Positions 1-7,833 of a stretch of 32,645 nt of DNA are shown piece by piece (positions within the stretch are counted from its first letter, which is position 1; the number at the start of each line of letters is the position of its first letter). Below the pieces are notes generated by a model. The model saw only the letters and a program-made list of their open reading frames with translations. It made no database searches and was not told the origin of the DNA. The position numbers were made by a program, and so were the translations under genes. Source of the stretch: Treponema sp. (GTDB lineage: Bacteria; Spirochaetota; Spirochaetia; Treponematales; Breznakiellaceae); contig JAIRXN010000122.1 of assembly GCA_031268245.1 (NCBI GenBank), positions 1 through 32,645 on the forward strand, in the 5' to 3' direction.

Positions 1-2
1 TC

Positions 3-761
3 ACCCTCTATGCGGATGAGAATTTTGACGCTCTTGCCTGGAATGATCCCTCCAATATCCCCACCGGCAAAGCCATCACCCTTGTGGGCGCGGATACGGA
101 GCGCACCATTACCCTCACCGGAAACGGCAATATGTTTTATGTCGAGGGGAGCCTTACCCTGGACAATAACCTTACTCTGAAAGGCCACGGCTCCAATAAC
201 TCGTCGCTGGTGGAGGTATACGAAGGCGGGAGCCTTGTCATGAAGGCAGGGGCGAAGATAAGCGGCAATACCGCTAGCGCAGGCGGCGGCGTGAGTGTCA
301 TCATAGGTGGCAACTTTACCATGGAAGGCGGCGAAATCTCCGGTAATACCGCTACCGGCAGCCTCCCCAATGTCCCCACCCTCTTCTTAGTGTCCGATGG
401 CTCAGGCGGTGGCGTGCTTGTCCAGGGCGGCAACTTTACCATGAAAGGCGGGACAATCTCCGGCAATACCGCCAGCGGCGTTTTTTCTGGTAGCGTCGAA
501 TTGTGGACCGGCTCAGGTGGCGGCGTGGCTGTCTGGGACGGCAGCTTTAGCAAAACAGGCGGGACCATCTACGGCAATACCGGGAACGCGAATGTCGTCA
601 AAACCAGCGATTCAAGCCCCGTCGATACCATGGGCCACGCGGTGTATTATCAAACCGACGACTCCTACTACTACCGCGACGCCACGCTGGGCGCCGGGGA
701 CAACATAAGTACCAGTCAAGTTCCCTCAAGCGGAACCCAGTACAACTGGACAAAGAAGTGA
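3..761 (+). CDS. Surface/adhesin-like right-handed beta-helix repeat protein, 5'-truncated by the window edge
   Basis: Frame 3 is open from the window start (TLYADENFDALAWNDPSNIPTGKAITLVGADTERT...). Repeated GG-NFTM-GG-ISGNTA motifs are typical of polymorphic-membrane-protein/beta-helix surface proteins. Stop at 759-761. Confidence 0.75.
   Translation, partial: TLYADENFDALAWNDPSNIPTGKAITLVGADTERTITLTGNGNMFYVEGSLTLDNNLTLKGHGSNNSSLVEVYEGGSLVMKAGAKISGNTASAGGGVSVIIGGNFTMEGGEISGNTATGSLPNVPTLFLVSDGSGGGVLVQGGNFTMKGGTISGNTASGVFSGSVELWTGSGGGVAVWDGSFSKTGGTIYGNTGNANVVKTSDSSPVDTMGHAVYYQTDDSYYYRDATLGAGDNISTSQVPSSGTQYNWTKK
306..584 (+). repeat. Three in-frame coding repeats of about 48 bp at 306-353, 426-473 and 537-584 (third is degenerate)
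   Basis: ggtggcaactttaccatggaaggcggcgaaatctccggtaataccgct versus ggcggcaactttaccatgaaaggcgggacaatctccggcaataccgcc; third copy gacggcagctttagcaaaacaggcgggaccatctacggcaataccggg. Confidence 0.8.
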
Positions 762-781
762 GGTAATCCGCCGTCTGCGGC

Positions 782-811
782 GCGGCGGCGCGGTTAAAGT
801 TGCGCCGCCGC
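782..811 (+). terminator. Strong GC hairpin downstream of the beta-helix gene
   Basis: gcggcggcgc (782-791) / gcgccgccgc (802-811), 10-bp perfect stem, 20 bp after the stop codon. Confidence 0.55.
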
Positions 812-868
812 CAGGATAAACGCATAGAAACACTTTTATCGTCAAAAAGTGAATTCTGAAGAAGAAAA

Positions 869-1023
869 ACCGCGAAAGACACGGACAGGGAGAAGAATTT
901 AACCACAAAGCCGTCCAGGGACGGCGGGACACGAAGGAAGAAAGAAGGTTTTGGTAACCAATCCTATTCTTCCCTTTGTGCTCGTTGTGGTTAAAAATCT
1001 TCAAATTTTGGTGGTTTCGCGGT
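869..1023. repeat. Nested long imperfect inverted repeat between convergent genes
   Basis: Outer arms accgcgaaa (869-877)/tttcgcggt (1015-1023); inner arms around ttaaccacaa/ttgtggttaa with flanking cacaaag/ctttgtg; internal hairpin gccgtcc-ag-ggacggc (910-925). Confidence 0.6.
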
Positions 1024-1052
1024 ACTTGAAAGTAAACGCCGATACCCCGCAA

Positions 1053-1892
1053 TCACCCCTTGACCGCTCCGGCGGCCACGCCCTTGGTAATCTGCTTGCG
1101 GAAAACAAGATAGAAAACCACCATGGGTGTCATGCCGATTACCAGGGCGGAAAACTGCTTACCGTAATCGGATGCAAGAGTCCCCGAAAAACGGCTGATT
1201 CCCACGGGAATAGACTTGTTTATATCGTTGGAGGTAAGGATGTTGATCAGCATGAATTCATTCCAGGTACCGGTAAAGGTAAGGATCGCCACGGTCATGG
1301 CAACAGGAACTGTCATAGGGAAGATTATCTTTGAAAAAATGGAAAAGTAACGCGCCCCGTCTATCCGCGCCGACTCCACCAGGGCATCGGGAATGCTCCT
1401 GATAAACTCTGTCCCCAGGTATATCCCCATGGGAAGCCCCAGTCCTATGTAGGGAATCAGCACGCCAAGCCTTGTGTCGTAAAGCCCCACGGCATTCACC
1501 ATGAGGAAGAGGGGCACCATGATAGACTGAAGGGTAAGAAGGATTCCCACAATAAAACTACCGTGCAGTATTCCTGTGGCCCTGCTCTTTATTTTTGCAA
1601 AGGCAAAACCGGCCATAAAGCCCAGCACTACTACCGAAAGCACCGTTACGCCGGTATAGAGAACGCTGTTGAAGAGAAGGATGCCGAATTTCCCGTACTT
1701 CCAGGTCCAGGGATAGTTGCCGGTAAACCAGAGTTTGGGCAGGGCCAGCTTACTTGTGGTCATGTATTCCTGGGTAGTTTTGAAGGATTGAACAACAAGC
1801 CAGAGAAGAGGATAGATCGCCAGAACCGTAAAAAATGCCATGACAATGTAGATAAGAATCTTTGAGGCTATATGCCCTTTGCGCACATCCAC
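1053..1892 (-). CDS. Carbohydrate ABC transporter permease (MalG-like)
   Basis: 279 aa, multiple TM segments, EAA-like region (SARIDGARYFSIFSKIIFPMTVPVAMTVAILTFTGTWNEF). Confidence 0.9.
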   Translation of the reverse strand: MDVRKGHIASKILIYIVMAFFTVLAIYPLLWLVVQSFKTTQEYMTTSKLALPKLWFTGNYPWTWKYGKFGILLFNSVLYTGVTVLSVVVLGFMAGFAFAKIKSRATGILHGSFIVGILLTLQSIMVPLFLMVNAVGLYDTRLGVLIPYIGLGLPMGIYLGTEFIRSIPDALVESARIDGARYFSIFSKIIFPMTVPVAMTVAILTFTGTWNEFMLINILTSNDINKSIPVGISRFSGTLASDYGKQFSALVIGMTPMVVFYLVFRKQITKGVAAGAVKG

Positions 1893-1895
1893 GGC

Positions 1896-2798
1896 CTACT
1901 CCTTTCCGCCAAAGCGTTTTTCCACAATCCCGGTAAGGGCTATCAGTATAAAGCTGATGATCACCATTATTGTTGAAATGGCGTTTGCCAGGGGATAGTT
2001 GGGCGCTCCCCGGAAGGCCATGCGGTACATATAGAGGGAAAGAACACTCGTCATGTTTGCAGGGCCGCCGTCAGTCATTACATAGATAAGATCGAAGGAC
2101 TTGAGGGATCCCGAAATTGCAAGGATTGCACAGGTAACGATAACCCCCGAAAGTGCAGGGAGTATGATATGACGGAGTGTCTGCCATTCATTTGCACCAT
2201 CGATCTTGGAAGCTTCAATAATCTGCACATCAATACGCTGAATATTTGCCAGAAAAATAATCACATACATTCCCGTATACATCCAGAGCATTATCACAAG
2301 AACCGGAATCATGGGATGATTATTCAGGGAAAATTCTGCGGCAGGATCAAAATAGTGCATTATCTCCATATATACACTGTTTGAGTTAAGATAAAACGCC
2401 TTAAAAAGAATACCGATGATGACAGGAGAAATAACATTGGGGAGATATATCATGGTCTGGAAGAAGCCGGTTCCCTTTACCAGTTTACGGGAAAGAATAT
2501 AGGCCAGAATAAAACCCAGGGGAATCTGCCCGAATACGGACACGAGAACTATCAGCATGTTGTTCCTCAGGGCTATGTAAAAATAACCCTGAGGATTGGT
2601 AAACATGGAGACATAGCTCCCGAAGCCTGCAAAACCTATTTTGGAATTCCCAAAGATCCTGCCGCCGTTATAGTTGGTAAGACTCAGGATGACGGAAAAT
2701 ACAGTAGGAAAAGCGACCACCGCATAATAGATAAACGCTGCGGGAAAAACCAAAAGGAAATAGGCATAACGTTCTTCCTGTCTGCGGGGCCGCTTCAT
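1896..2798 (-). CDS. Carbohydrate ABC transporter permease (MalF/UgpA-like)
   Basis: Starts MKRPRRQEERYAYFLLVFPAAF; EAA motif EASKIDGANEWQTLRHIILPALSGV. The listed ORF extension to 3062 overlaps the binding-protein gene, so the internal ATG at 2798 is preferred. Confidence 0.88.
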   Translation of the reverse strand: MKRPRRQEERYAYFLLVFPAAFIYYAVVAFPTVFSVILSLTNYNGGRIFGNSKIGFAGFGSYVSMFTNPQGYFYIALRNNMLIVLVSVFGQIPLGFILAYILSRKLVKGTGFFQTMIYLPNVISPVIIGILFKAFYLNSNSVYMEIMHYFDPAAEFSLNNHPMIPVLVIMLWMYTGMYVIIFLANIQRIDVQIIEASKIDGANEWQTLRHIILPALSGVIVTCAILAISGSLKSFDLIYVMTDGGPANMTSVLSLYMYRMAFRGAPNYPLANAISTIMVIISFILIALTGIVEKRFGGKE

Positions 2799-2802
2799 CA
2801 CC

Positions 2803-4146
2803 TTATTGCCCGACTTTCCATGCTTCCAGAGCTTTCTGTGCAGCCTGTGCAACCTGTTCCGGAGTCTGGGTTCCCATGCCGATGGCCTGGAGCCCGTCAT
2901 TGATCGGTTCGTGGACAGGCCCCACAAAGACGCCGTCAATAACCGAGGTAGTAATACTGTACTGTGTAGCAAGCTTACTGCCGGCAACCTGTAGGGGTTC
3001 AAGCTTGATGGCGATGAAGTCAATATCAGTCCTGGTGGGAGTGGTAATGTTGCCGGTTTCAAGAAGGAAACTTTGAACCTCCTTGCCGGAGAGCCATTTT
3101 ACCAGCCGCCATGCAGCCTCTTCCCGGGGAGAATCCTCAGGGATGGACGCATTGATGCCCCAGCCTGTTCCCAGAATACCGGAAGTTGATTTATTGATCT
3201 TTGCACCCTCAATGTCGGGGAATACGGTAACCTGAAAATTATTCTGCCGGTATGGACTGATCAGTGCCTGGCCGGTGGAAGAGTCGGTGATAAGGGCGCC
3301 GATACGCCAGTCGCCGTCGATATAATAAGCGCCTTTGTTAGTGGCAAACTGCCCGATCCCGTCGCCGTAACCGGTGGTAAGGGAAGACTTGGAAAGTACA
3401 CCGTCATCGTAAAGCGTCTTAATGAATTTGAGGGCATTGACAAAATCAGGATCGGTAAATTTCGCTTGTCCTGAAAGGATCTTCTTTTCCCAGTCTTCAC
3501 CGCCAAAACGGCCGGCAACCATGGAAAAGAGGCAGCTCTGCATAACCCAGGTATCCTGGTTTGCCATAATTACCGTTTCGTAGCCCTTGGCCTTGAGTAT
3601 AGGTACCTGGGACTTGAGTTCCGCATAGGTTTTGGCAGGACTGAGCCCCGCATCCATGAGGACTTCGTTATTCACATAGAAGGCATGGCTTGAGGTAATA
3701 GCCCTGGCCAATTCTCCCACATAGCCGCCTCCCTGTCCGCCGCCGTCCAGAGCCCCGGCTACCATCACCTTGTCAAGACCGTCTCTCCTGATAAGGGGAG
3801 TCAGATCCTTGAGCAGTTTCCTGGTATGCAGGGTAGTTGAACGGCCGGAAGGCCATGCATAGATTACATCGGGAAGTTGCCCCGCCGCCGCATAGGCTTC
3901 AACCTTGTTATGGAAAGGATCGTTAAAAAGATCCTCCCGCACAATTTTGATATCCGGGTTTGCGGCGAGGAAGGGCGCCCAGATAACAGCCTCTTCCTTG
4001 GAAACATTGGCGGATGTCATGTCAAAGTAATTAAGAACCCGAAGTTCGATCTGTCCTTCGCCGGCTTCTTGCATCTTCAGACAGCCGGTAAAGAGTGCTG
4101 CGCCCGCAAGAACAAAGGCAAGCGAAAGATACGGAAATTTTTTCAT
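2803..4146 (-). CDS. Extracellular solute-binding protein (family 1), sugar ABC transporter lipoprotein
   Basis: MKKFPYLSLAFVLAGAALFTGC signal peptide with lipobox; MalE-like body (WPSGRS, YIDGDWRIGAL, GTGWGINASIPEDSPREEAAWRLVKWL). Confidence 0.88.
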   Translation of the reverse strand: MKKFPYLSLAFVLAGAALFTGCLKMQEAGEGQIELRVLNYFDMTSANVSKEEAVIWAPFLAANPDIKIVREDLFNDPFHNKVEAYAAAGQLPDVIYAWPSGRSTTLHTRKLLKDLTPLIRRDGLDKVMVAGALDGGGQGGGYVGELARAITSSHAFYVNNEVLMDAGLSPAKTYAELKSQVPILKAKGYETVIMANQDTWVMQSCLFSMVAGRFGGEDWEKKILSGQAKFTDPDFVNALKFIKTLYDDGVLSKSSLTTGYGDGIGQFATNKGAYYIDGDWRIGALITDSSTGQALISPYRQNNFQVTVFPDIEGAKINKSTSGILGTGWGINASIPEDSPREEAAWRLVKWLSGKEVQSFLLETGNITTPTRTDIDFIAIKLEPLQVAGSKLATQYSITTSVIDGVFVGPVHEPINDGLQAIGMGTQTPEQVAQAAQKALEAWKVGQ

Positions 4147-4194
4147 ATTTCCCCCGTGTGGAATAAAAATACATGGAGCCGCTCCAAAATTCAC

Positions 4195-4210
4195 TGATCC
4201 GGCAGGATCA
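4195..4210. promoter_or_regulatory. Perfect 6+6 palindrome upstream of the sugar-ABC operon, possible operator
   Basis: TGATCC-GGCA-GGATCA, about 50 nt upstream of the binding-protein ATG (4146, minus strand). Confidence 0.25.
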
Positions 4211-4286
4211 TAATTTAGAAACTAGCTCACATATTTTTATTGTATGCTTTCACCGGTACCTGTCCAGCGCCGCCTTGTCGTAAATT

Positions 4287-5045
4287 TTAATTTCCGGTAT
4301 TAATCTTAGGGATAACGCCGATCAGCAGATTTGTCACCTTGGCGGCATTCTCTTCAAAAACTTTGGCGATCATCTCCCAGCTAACCGGCTCTTCATCAAC
4401 CATCCAACTGTCATAATCGGTACTCATGGTTACCGCCGCATAGGGGATACCCGCCTCATTGGCCAACACTGTTTCTGTAGCCAGGGACATATTTATTATA
4501 TCAGCACTAAAACTGCGGAACATGATGGATTCGGCCCGCGTAGAAAAGCGGGGGCCTTCAATGGTAACAACAGTTCCCTTTTCATGGTAGCGGTACTGAA
4601 GTTTTCGGCATTCGGTAATAAGGAATTTGCGCAAAGCGCCGTCAAAAGGATGGGCCATGGCGCAGTGCACCGGTTTATGGGGTTCAAAAGATTCATAAAA
4701 AGTCATCTTCCGCTGTTTGGTGAAATCAATAAACTGATCCGGAATGACAATATCTCCCCGGCCTATCTTTTCCCGGAGGGAACCCACCGCCGAAGTCGCC
4801 AGAATATGGGTGCAGCCTGAGTTCCTGAGGGCCGTAATGTTTGCCCGGTAGTTCACCTGGCTGGGGGGAATCGTATGCTCCCTGCCGTGACGGGCAAGAA
4901 TGACCACATCGGTATCCCCAATGGTTCCGCACTTCAGGGGAGAAGAAGGTTCCCCATAGACAGTATCAGCCTTTTCGTCCCGGGCATTGGAAAGAATATC
5001 CGGGTTGTCCAAACCGCTTCCGCCGATAATACCGATCTTTGCCAT
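4287..5045 (-). CDS. mtnP: S-methyl-5'-thioadenosine phosphorylase / purine nucleoside phosphorylase family
   Basis: MAKIGIIGGSGLDNP; RHGREHTIPPSQVNYRANI; VVTIEGPRFSTRAES; NMSLATETVLANEAGIPYAAVTMSTDYD. Confidence 0.9.
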   Translation of the reverse strand: MAKIGIIGGSGLDNPDILSNARDEKADTVYGEPSSPLKCGTIGDTDVVILARHGREHTIPPSQVNYRANITALRNSGCTHILATSAVGSLREKIGRGDIVIPDQFIDFTKQRKMTFYESFEPHKPVHCAMAHPFDGALRKFLITECRKLQYRYHEKGTVVTIEGPRFSTRAESIMFRSFSADIINMSLATETVLANEAGIPYAAVTMSTDYDSWMVDEEPVSWEMIAKVFEENAAKVTNLLIGVIPKINTGN

Positions 5046-5055
5046 GATAAAACTC

Positions 5056-6183
5056 CTAAAAAAAATTCAAACTGTTCCCTTCGGAGTACAGGGCTCCTAT
5101 CCCCTCTTCCGAAGCCTCGCAAATTCCCCGCTCGCTTATCAGCGCCATAATATACCGGGCGGGCGTTACATCGAAACCCCAGTTACGCGCAGGACTCTTG
5201 TCAGGACAAATCTGGACTGTTTCGATGACGCCGCCTGAGGTTTTGCCGCTTATAAAACGGACTTCTCCCGCGTCCCGTTCTTCGATGGGAATTTCTGCAA
5301 CCCCGTCCAGCATTGTAAAATCGAAAGTTGAAGAAGGCAAGGCCACATAGAAGGGAACATTGTTCTCCCTGGCCGCAAGCGCCTTCAAATAGGTACCGAT
5401 CTTGTTGGCCGCATCTCCCCGGCGGGTTACCCGATCGGCCCCGGTGATCACCATGTCTACCATACCGTGCTGCATCAAATGGCCCCCGGCATTGTCGGGA
5501 ATAAGGTCATGGGGAATACCCTGTTCCGCCAACTCCCATGCGGTAAGACTTGCCCCCTGATTGCGGGGACGGGTTTCGTCCACCCAGACATGCACGGGAA
5601 TGTTTCTTTCAAACGCCGCATAGACCGGCGAGAGCGCCGAACCGTAATCGACAAAGGCAAGCCAGCCCGCATTACAGTGGGTAAGAATATGTACCGCTTC
5701 GCCGTTTTTTTTCTCTGCGATTTTTTCGATGATCCTGAGTCCGTGTTCACCAATGCGCCTGCAGCACTCCGCATCGCTATCGGCAATCTTCTCTGCGGTT
5801 TCCAGAGCCGTCTTCCGCTTCTCCGCAGGCCCCGCACCGGGAAGATCCAGAGCCTCCAGCATGGCATCTACCGCCCAGGCAAGATTGCTCGCAGTGGGCC
5901 GGGTAGCCTTGAGAAGCCGGGCGGAATTTTCAATATCCGCCCTGAAGGTCTTTTCCCCCGCCTCATACGCGGCAAGATACATCCCGTAGGCGGCAGTTGC
6001 CCCGATAAGCCCCGCTCCCCTGACATACATATCCTTTATTGCCTTGACAATATCCGCAACCGTACAGAGGTCAAGAATTTCAAACTGATGGGGAAGAATC
6101 TGTTGATTGATGATCTGTACGGCTCTTTTCCCCGCCCCTTCCTTAAGCCAAATGGTCCTAAAGTGCCTGCCGTTAACCTTCAT
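5056..6183 (-). CDS. mtnA: S-methyl-5-thioribose-1-phosphate isomerase
   Basis: 375 aa; VRGAGLIGATAAYGMYLAA, THCNAGWLAFVDYGSALSPVYAA, VWVDETRPRNQGASLTAWEL, ITGADRVTRRGDAANKIGTY. Confidence 0.93.
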   Translation of the reverse strand: MKVNGRHFRTIWLKEGAGKRAVQIINQQILPHQFEILDLCTVADIVKAIKDMYVRGAGLIGATAAYGMYLAAYEAGEKTFRADIENSARLLKATRPTASNLAWAVDAMLEALDLPGAGPAEKRKTALETAEKIADSDAECCRRIGEHGLRIIEKIAEKKNGEAVHILTHCNAGWLAFVDYGSALSPVYAAFERNIPVHVWVDETRPRNQGASLTAWELAEQGIPHDLIPDNAGGHLMQHGMVDMVITGADRVTRRGDAANKIGTYLKALAARENNVPFYVALPSSTFDFTMLDGVAEIPIEERDAGEVRFISGKTSGGVIETVQICPDKSPARNWGFDVTPARYIMALISERGICEASEEGIGALYSEGNSLNFF

Positions 6184-6186
6184 AAT

Positions 6187-6465
6187 TTATTTTTTCCGGC
6201 GCCTTCCAAAGAGCGGATCGAAGTATTTTTCCGGATCTACTTTTTTGAGCAGCATCTTGAGGATAGCCCGGTATAAGAGAAAAGAAAGGGCTATTGAAAT
6301 GATGAAGATTACCGGGAAGCCCCAGGCCGCCGCAGACTCGGGCAAGTGAGGCACCAGATATTTTGCATAAAGCACAAAGAGCAGGATAAAACTGATAATA
6401 GTAACAACTATGTTTACCACCGTTGCTCCCAGAATAAAAAGAAGTGTATTGGCTTTCTTATTCAT
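6187..6465 (-). CDS. Small membrane protein, at least two TM segments
   Basis: 92 aa, hydrophobic segments, compact spacing between lspA and mtnA. Confidence 0.6.
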   Translation of the reverse strand: MNKKANTLLFILGATVVNIVVTIISFILLFVLYAKYLVPHLPESAAAWGFPVIFIISIALSFLLYRAILKMLLKKVDPEKYFDPLFGRRRKK

Positions 6466-6997
6466 GTGAATTTTTCTCCTGAATTTCTTTTTTCGGCTGA
6501 ATGAGGATGGTAAACAAAAGCAGGATACAACAGATTACCACACTGGCATCGGCAATATTAAAAGTGGGCCAGCGCTCCAGGCCCAAAAAACCGTAGAATC
6601 TCACACTGATAAAATCCACCACACCTTCGGGCCTGAAAATCCTGTCGATAAGGTTTCCTATACCCCCGCCGGCGATTCCGGCCACAGCCCAGCGCTGGAT
6701 GGGACTGAACTCGGAGGATTTAAGATAATACCAGATGAGAAAACCAAGAACCACGAGGGGCAGGACAATAAAAAGCGCAGGTCTGATAAAATCGGGCAGG
6801 TTGTGCCCCAGGCTGAAGGCAACAGCCTTATTCCGTACATGGTAGATTTCCAGGAATTCATTGTTAAACACATCGGCAATCATCACACCGCTTCGGGGCC
6901 AGTTTTTGACAATGAATGCCTTTACTATCTGATCCAGTAAAACGATAAGCCCTGTCAATAAAAACGGCAGACCTTTTTCCCTGTTGATACGTTTCAA
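6458..6997 (-). CDS. lspA: Lipoprotein signal peptidase (signal peptidase II)
   Basis: DQIVKAFI..., HVRNKAVAFSLG, AGGGIGNLIDRIFRPEGVVDFISV, FNIADASVVIC catalytic Asp motifs. Confidence 0.93.
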   Translation of the reverse strand: MKRINREKGLPFLLTGLIVLLDQIVKAFIVKNWPRSGVMIADVFNNEFLEIYHVRNKAVAFSLGHNLPDFIRPALFIVLPLVVLGFLIWYYLKSSEFSPIQRWAVAGIAGGGIGNLIDRIFRPEGVVDFISVRFYGFLGLERWPTFNIADASVVICCILLLFTILIQPKKEIQEKNSHE

Positions 6998-7013
6998 GCT
7001 TCACTCCTATAAA

Positions 7014-7033
7014 AAGCGGCGGCATCGCCGCTT
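7014..7033. terminator. Hairpin downstream of the Nif3-like gene
   Basis: aagcggcg-gcat-cgccgctt, 8-bp perfect stem. Confidence 0.4.
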
Positions 7034-7046
7034 ATGTAAAATCGGA

Positions 7047-7067
7047 CATTAACACGCAGTGTTAATG
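7047..7067 (-). terminator. Hairpin immediately after the Nif3-like stop codon
   Basis: cattaacac-gca-gtgttaatg, 9-bp perfect stem. Confidence 0.45.
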
Positions 7068-7068
7068 A

Positions 7069-7833
7069 TTACAATCCTGTCGGCACATCGATAAATTCCG
7101 TGTCCAGATACAGTTCATGCGCACAGCGTTCCATGACGGAACGGACTCCCCAGACTTCTGTGGCATAGTGTCCGCCGGCAATCATATTGATACCGTTTTC
7201 CAAAAGATGATGATACACACTGTGGGAATTCTCCCCGGTAACATACAGATCTACCCCCTCTTCAATCGCCTGGAAAACTTCAAGGGCAGCTCCTCCGGAA
7301 ATCACCGCGCAGATGAGATTTTCTTTTCTGCCGAAGGGATACACACCAACCGGCTGATTGCCGCCGAAACTTATCCGCTTTGCCGCTTCATCAACGGAAA
7401 GCGGTTTTTTCAAATTACCCTTATAACCGATTTTTTTGCCATGATACATGCCGAAGGGCCTGGGATCTTCGATATCCAAAAGTTTCGCAAGAGCCGCATT
7501 GTTCCCCGCTTCGGGATGCTGATCCAGGGGAAGATGGCAGGCATAGAGGGCCAGGTTATGATCCAGAAGAAACTTGATCCGTTCCCGGTGGGAGGAAGTC
7601 AGGGGCAGGGGTTTTCCCCAGAAGAGGCCGTGATGAACAAAGAGCAGTCCCGCTCCGGCATCCGCAGCCCTCTTGAAGCTTTCCAGGCAGGCATCCACCG
7701 CAAAGGCTATCTTTTGAATCTCCCCGCCGTCATTATCCACCTGAAGCCCATTAAGGCTCGTATCGACAGAAAAAAATTCTTCGATTGCCAGGAAGCTTCT
7801 GAACCATTTATCCAGCTTTTCGGTCGTTATCAT
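7069..7833 (-). CDS. Nif3-like dinuclear metal centre hexameric protein (DUF34)
   Basis: NGLQVDN, AVDACLESFKRA, LLFVHHGLFWG, YACHLPLDQHPEAGNNAALAKLL, GGHYATEVWGVRSVME. Confidence 0.88.
   Translation of the reverse strand: MITTEKLDKWFRSFLAIEEFFSVDTSLNGLQVDNDGGEIQKIAFAVDACLESFKRAADAGAGLLFVHHGLFWGKPLPLTSSHRERIKFLLDHNLALYACHLPLDQHPEAGNNAALAKLLDIEDPRPFGMYHGKKIGYKGNLKKPLSVDEAAKRISFGGNQPVGVYPFGRKENLICAVISGGAALEVFQAIEEGVDLYVTGENSHSVYHHLLENGINMIAGGHYATEVWGVRSVMERCAHELYLDTEFIDVPTGL

Noticed and set aside
306-584. CRISPR-like spacing of repeats at the window start
   Set aside because: Repeats are translated, codon-phased and divergent, and the intervals are coding, so this is protein repeat structure.
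5467-6276. 269-aa plus-strand ORF opposite mtnA
   Set aside because: Antisense to a confidently identified gene, and no domain signature.
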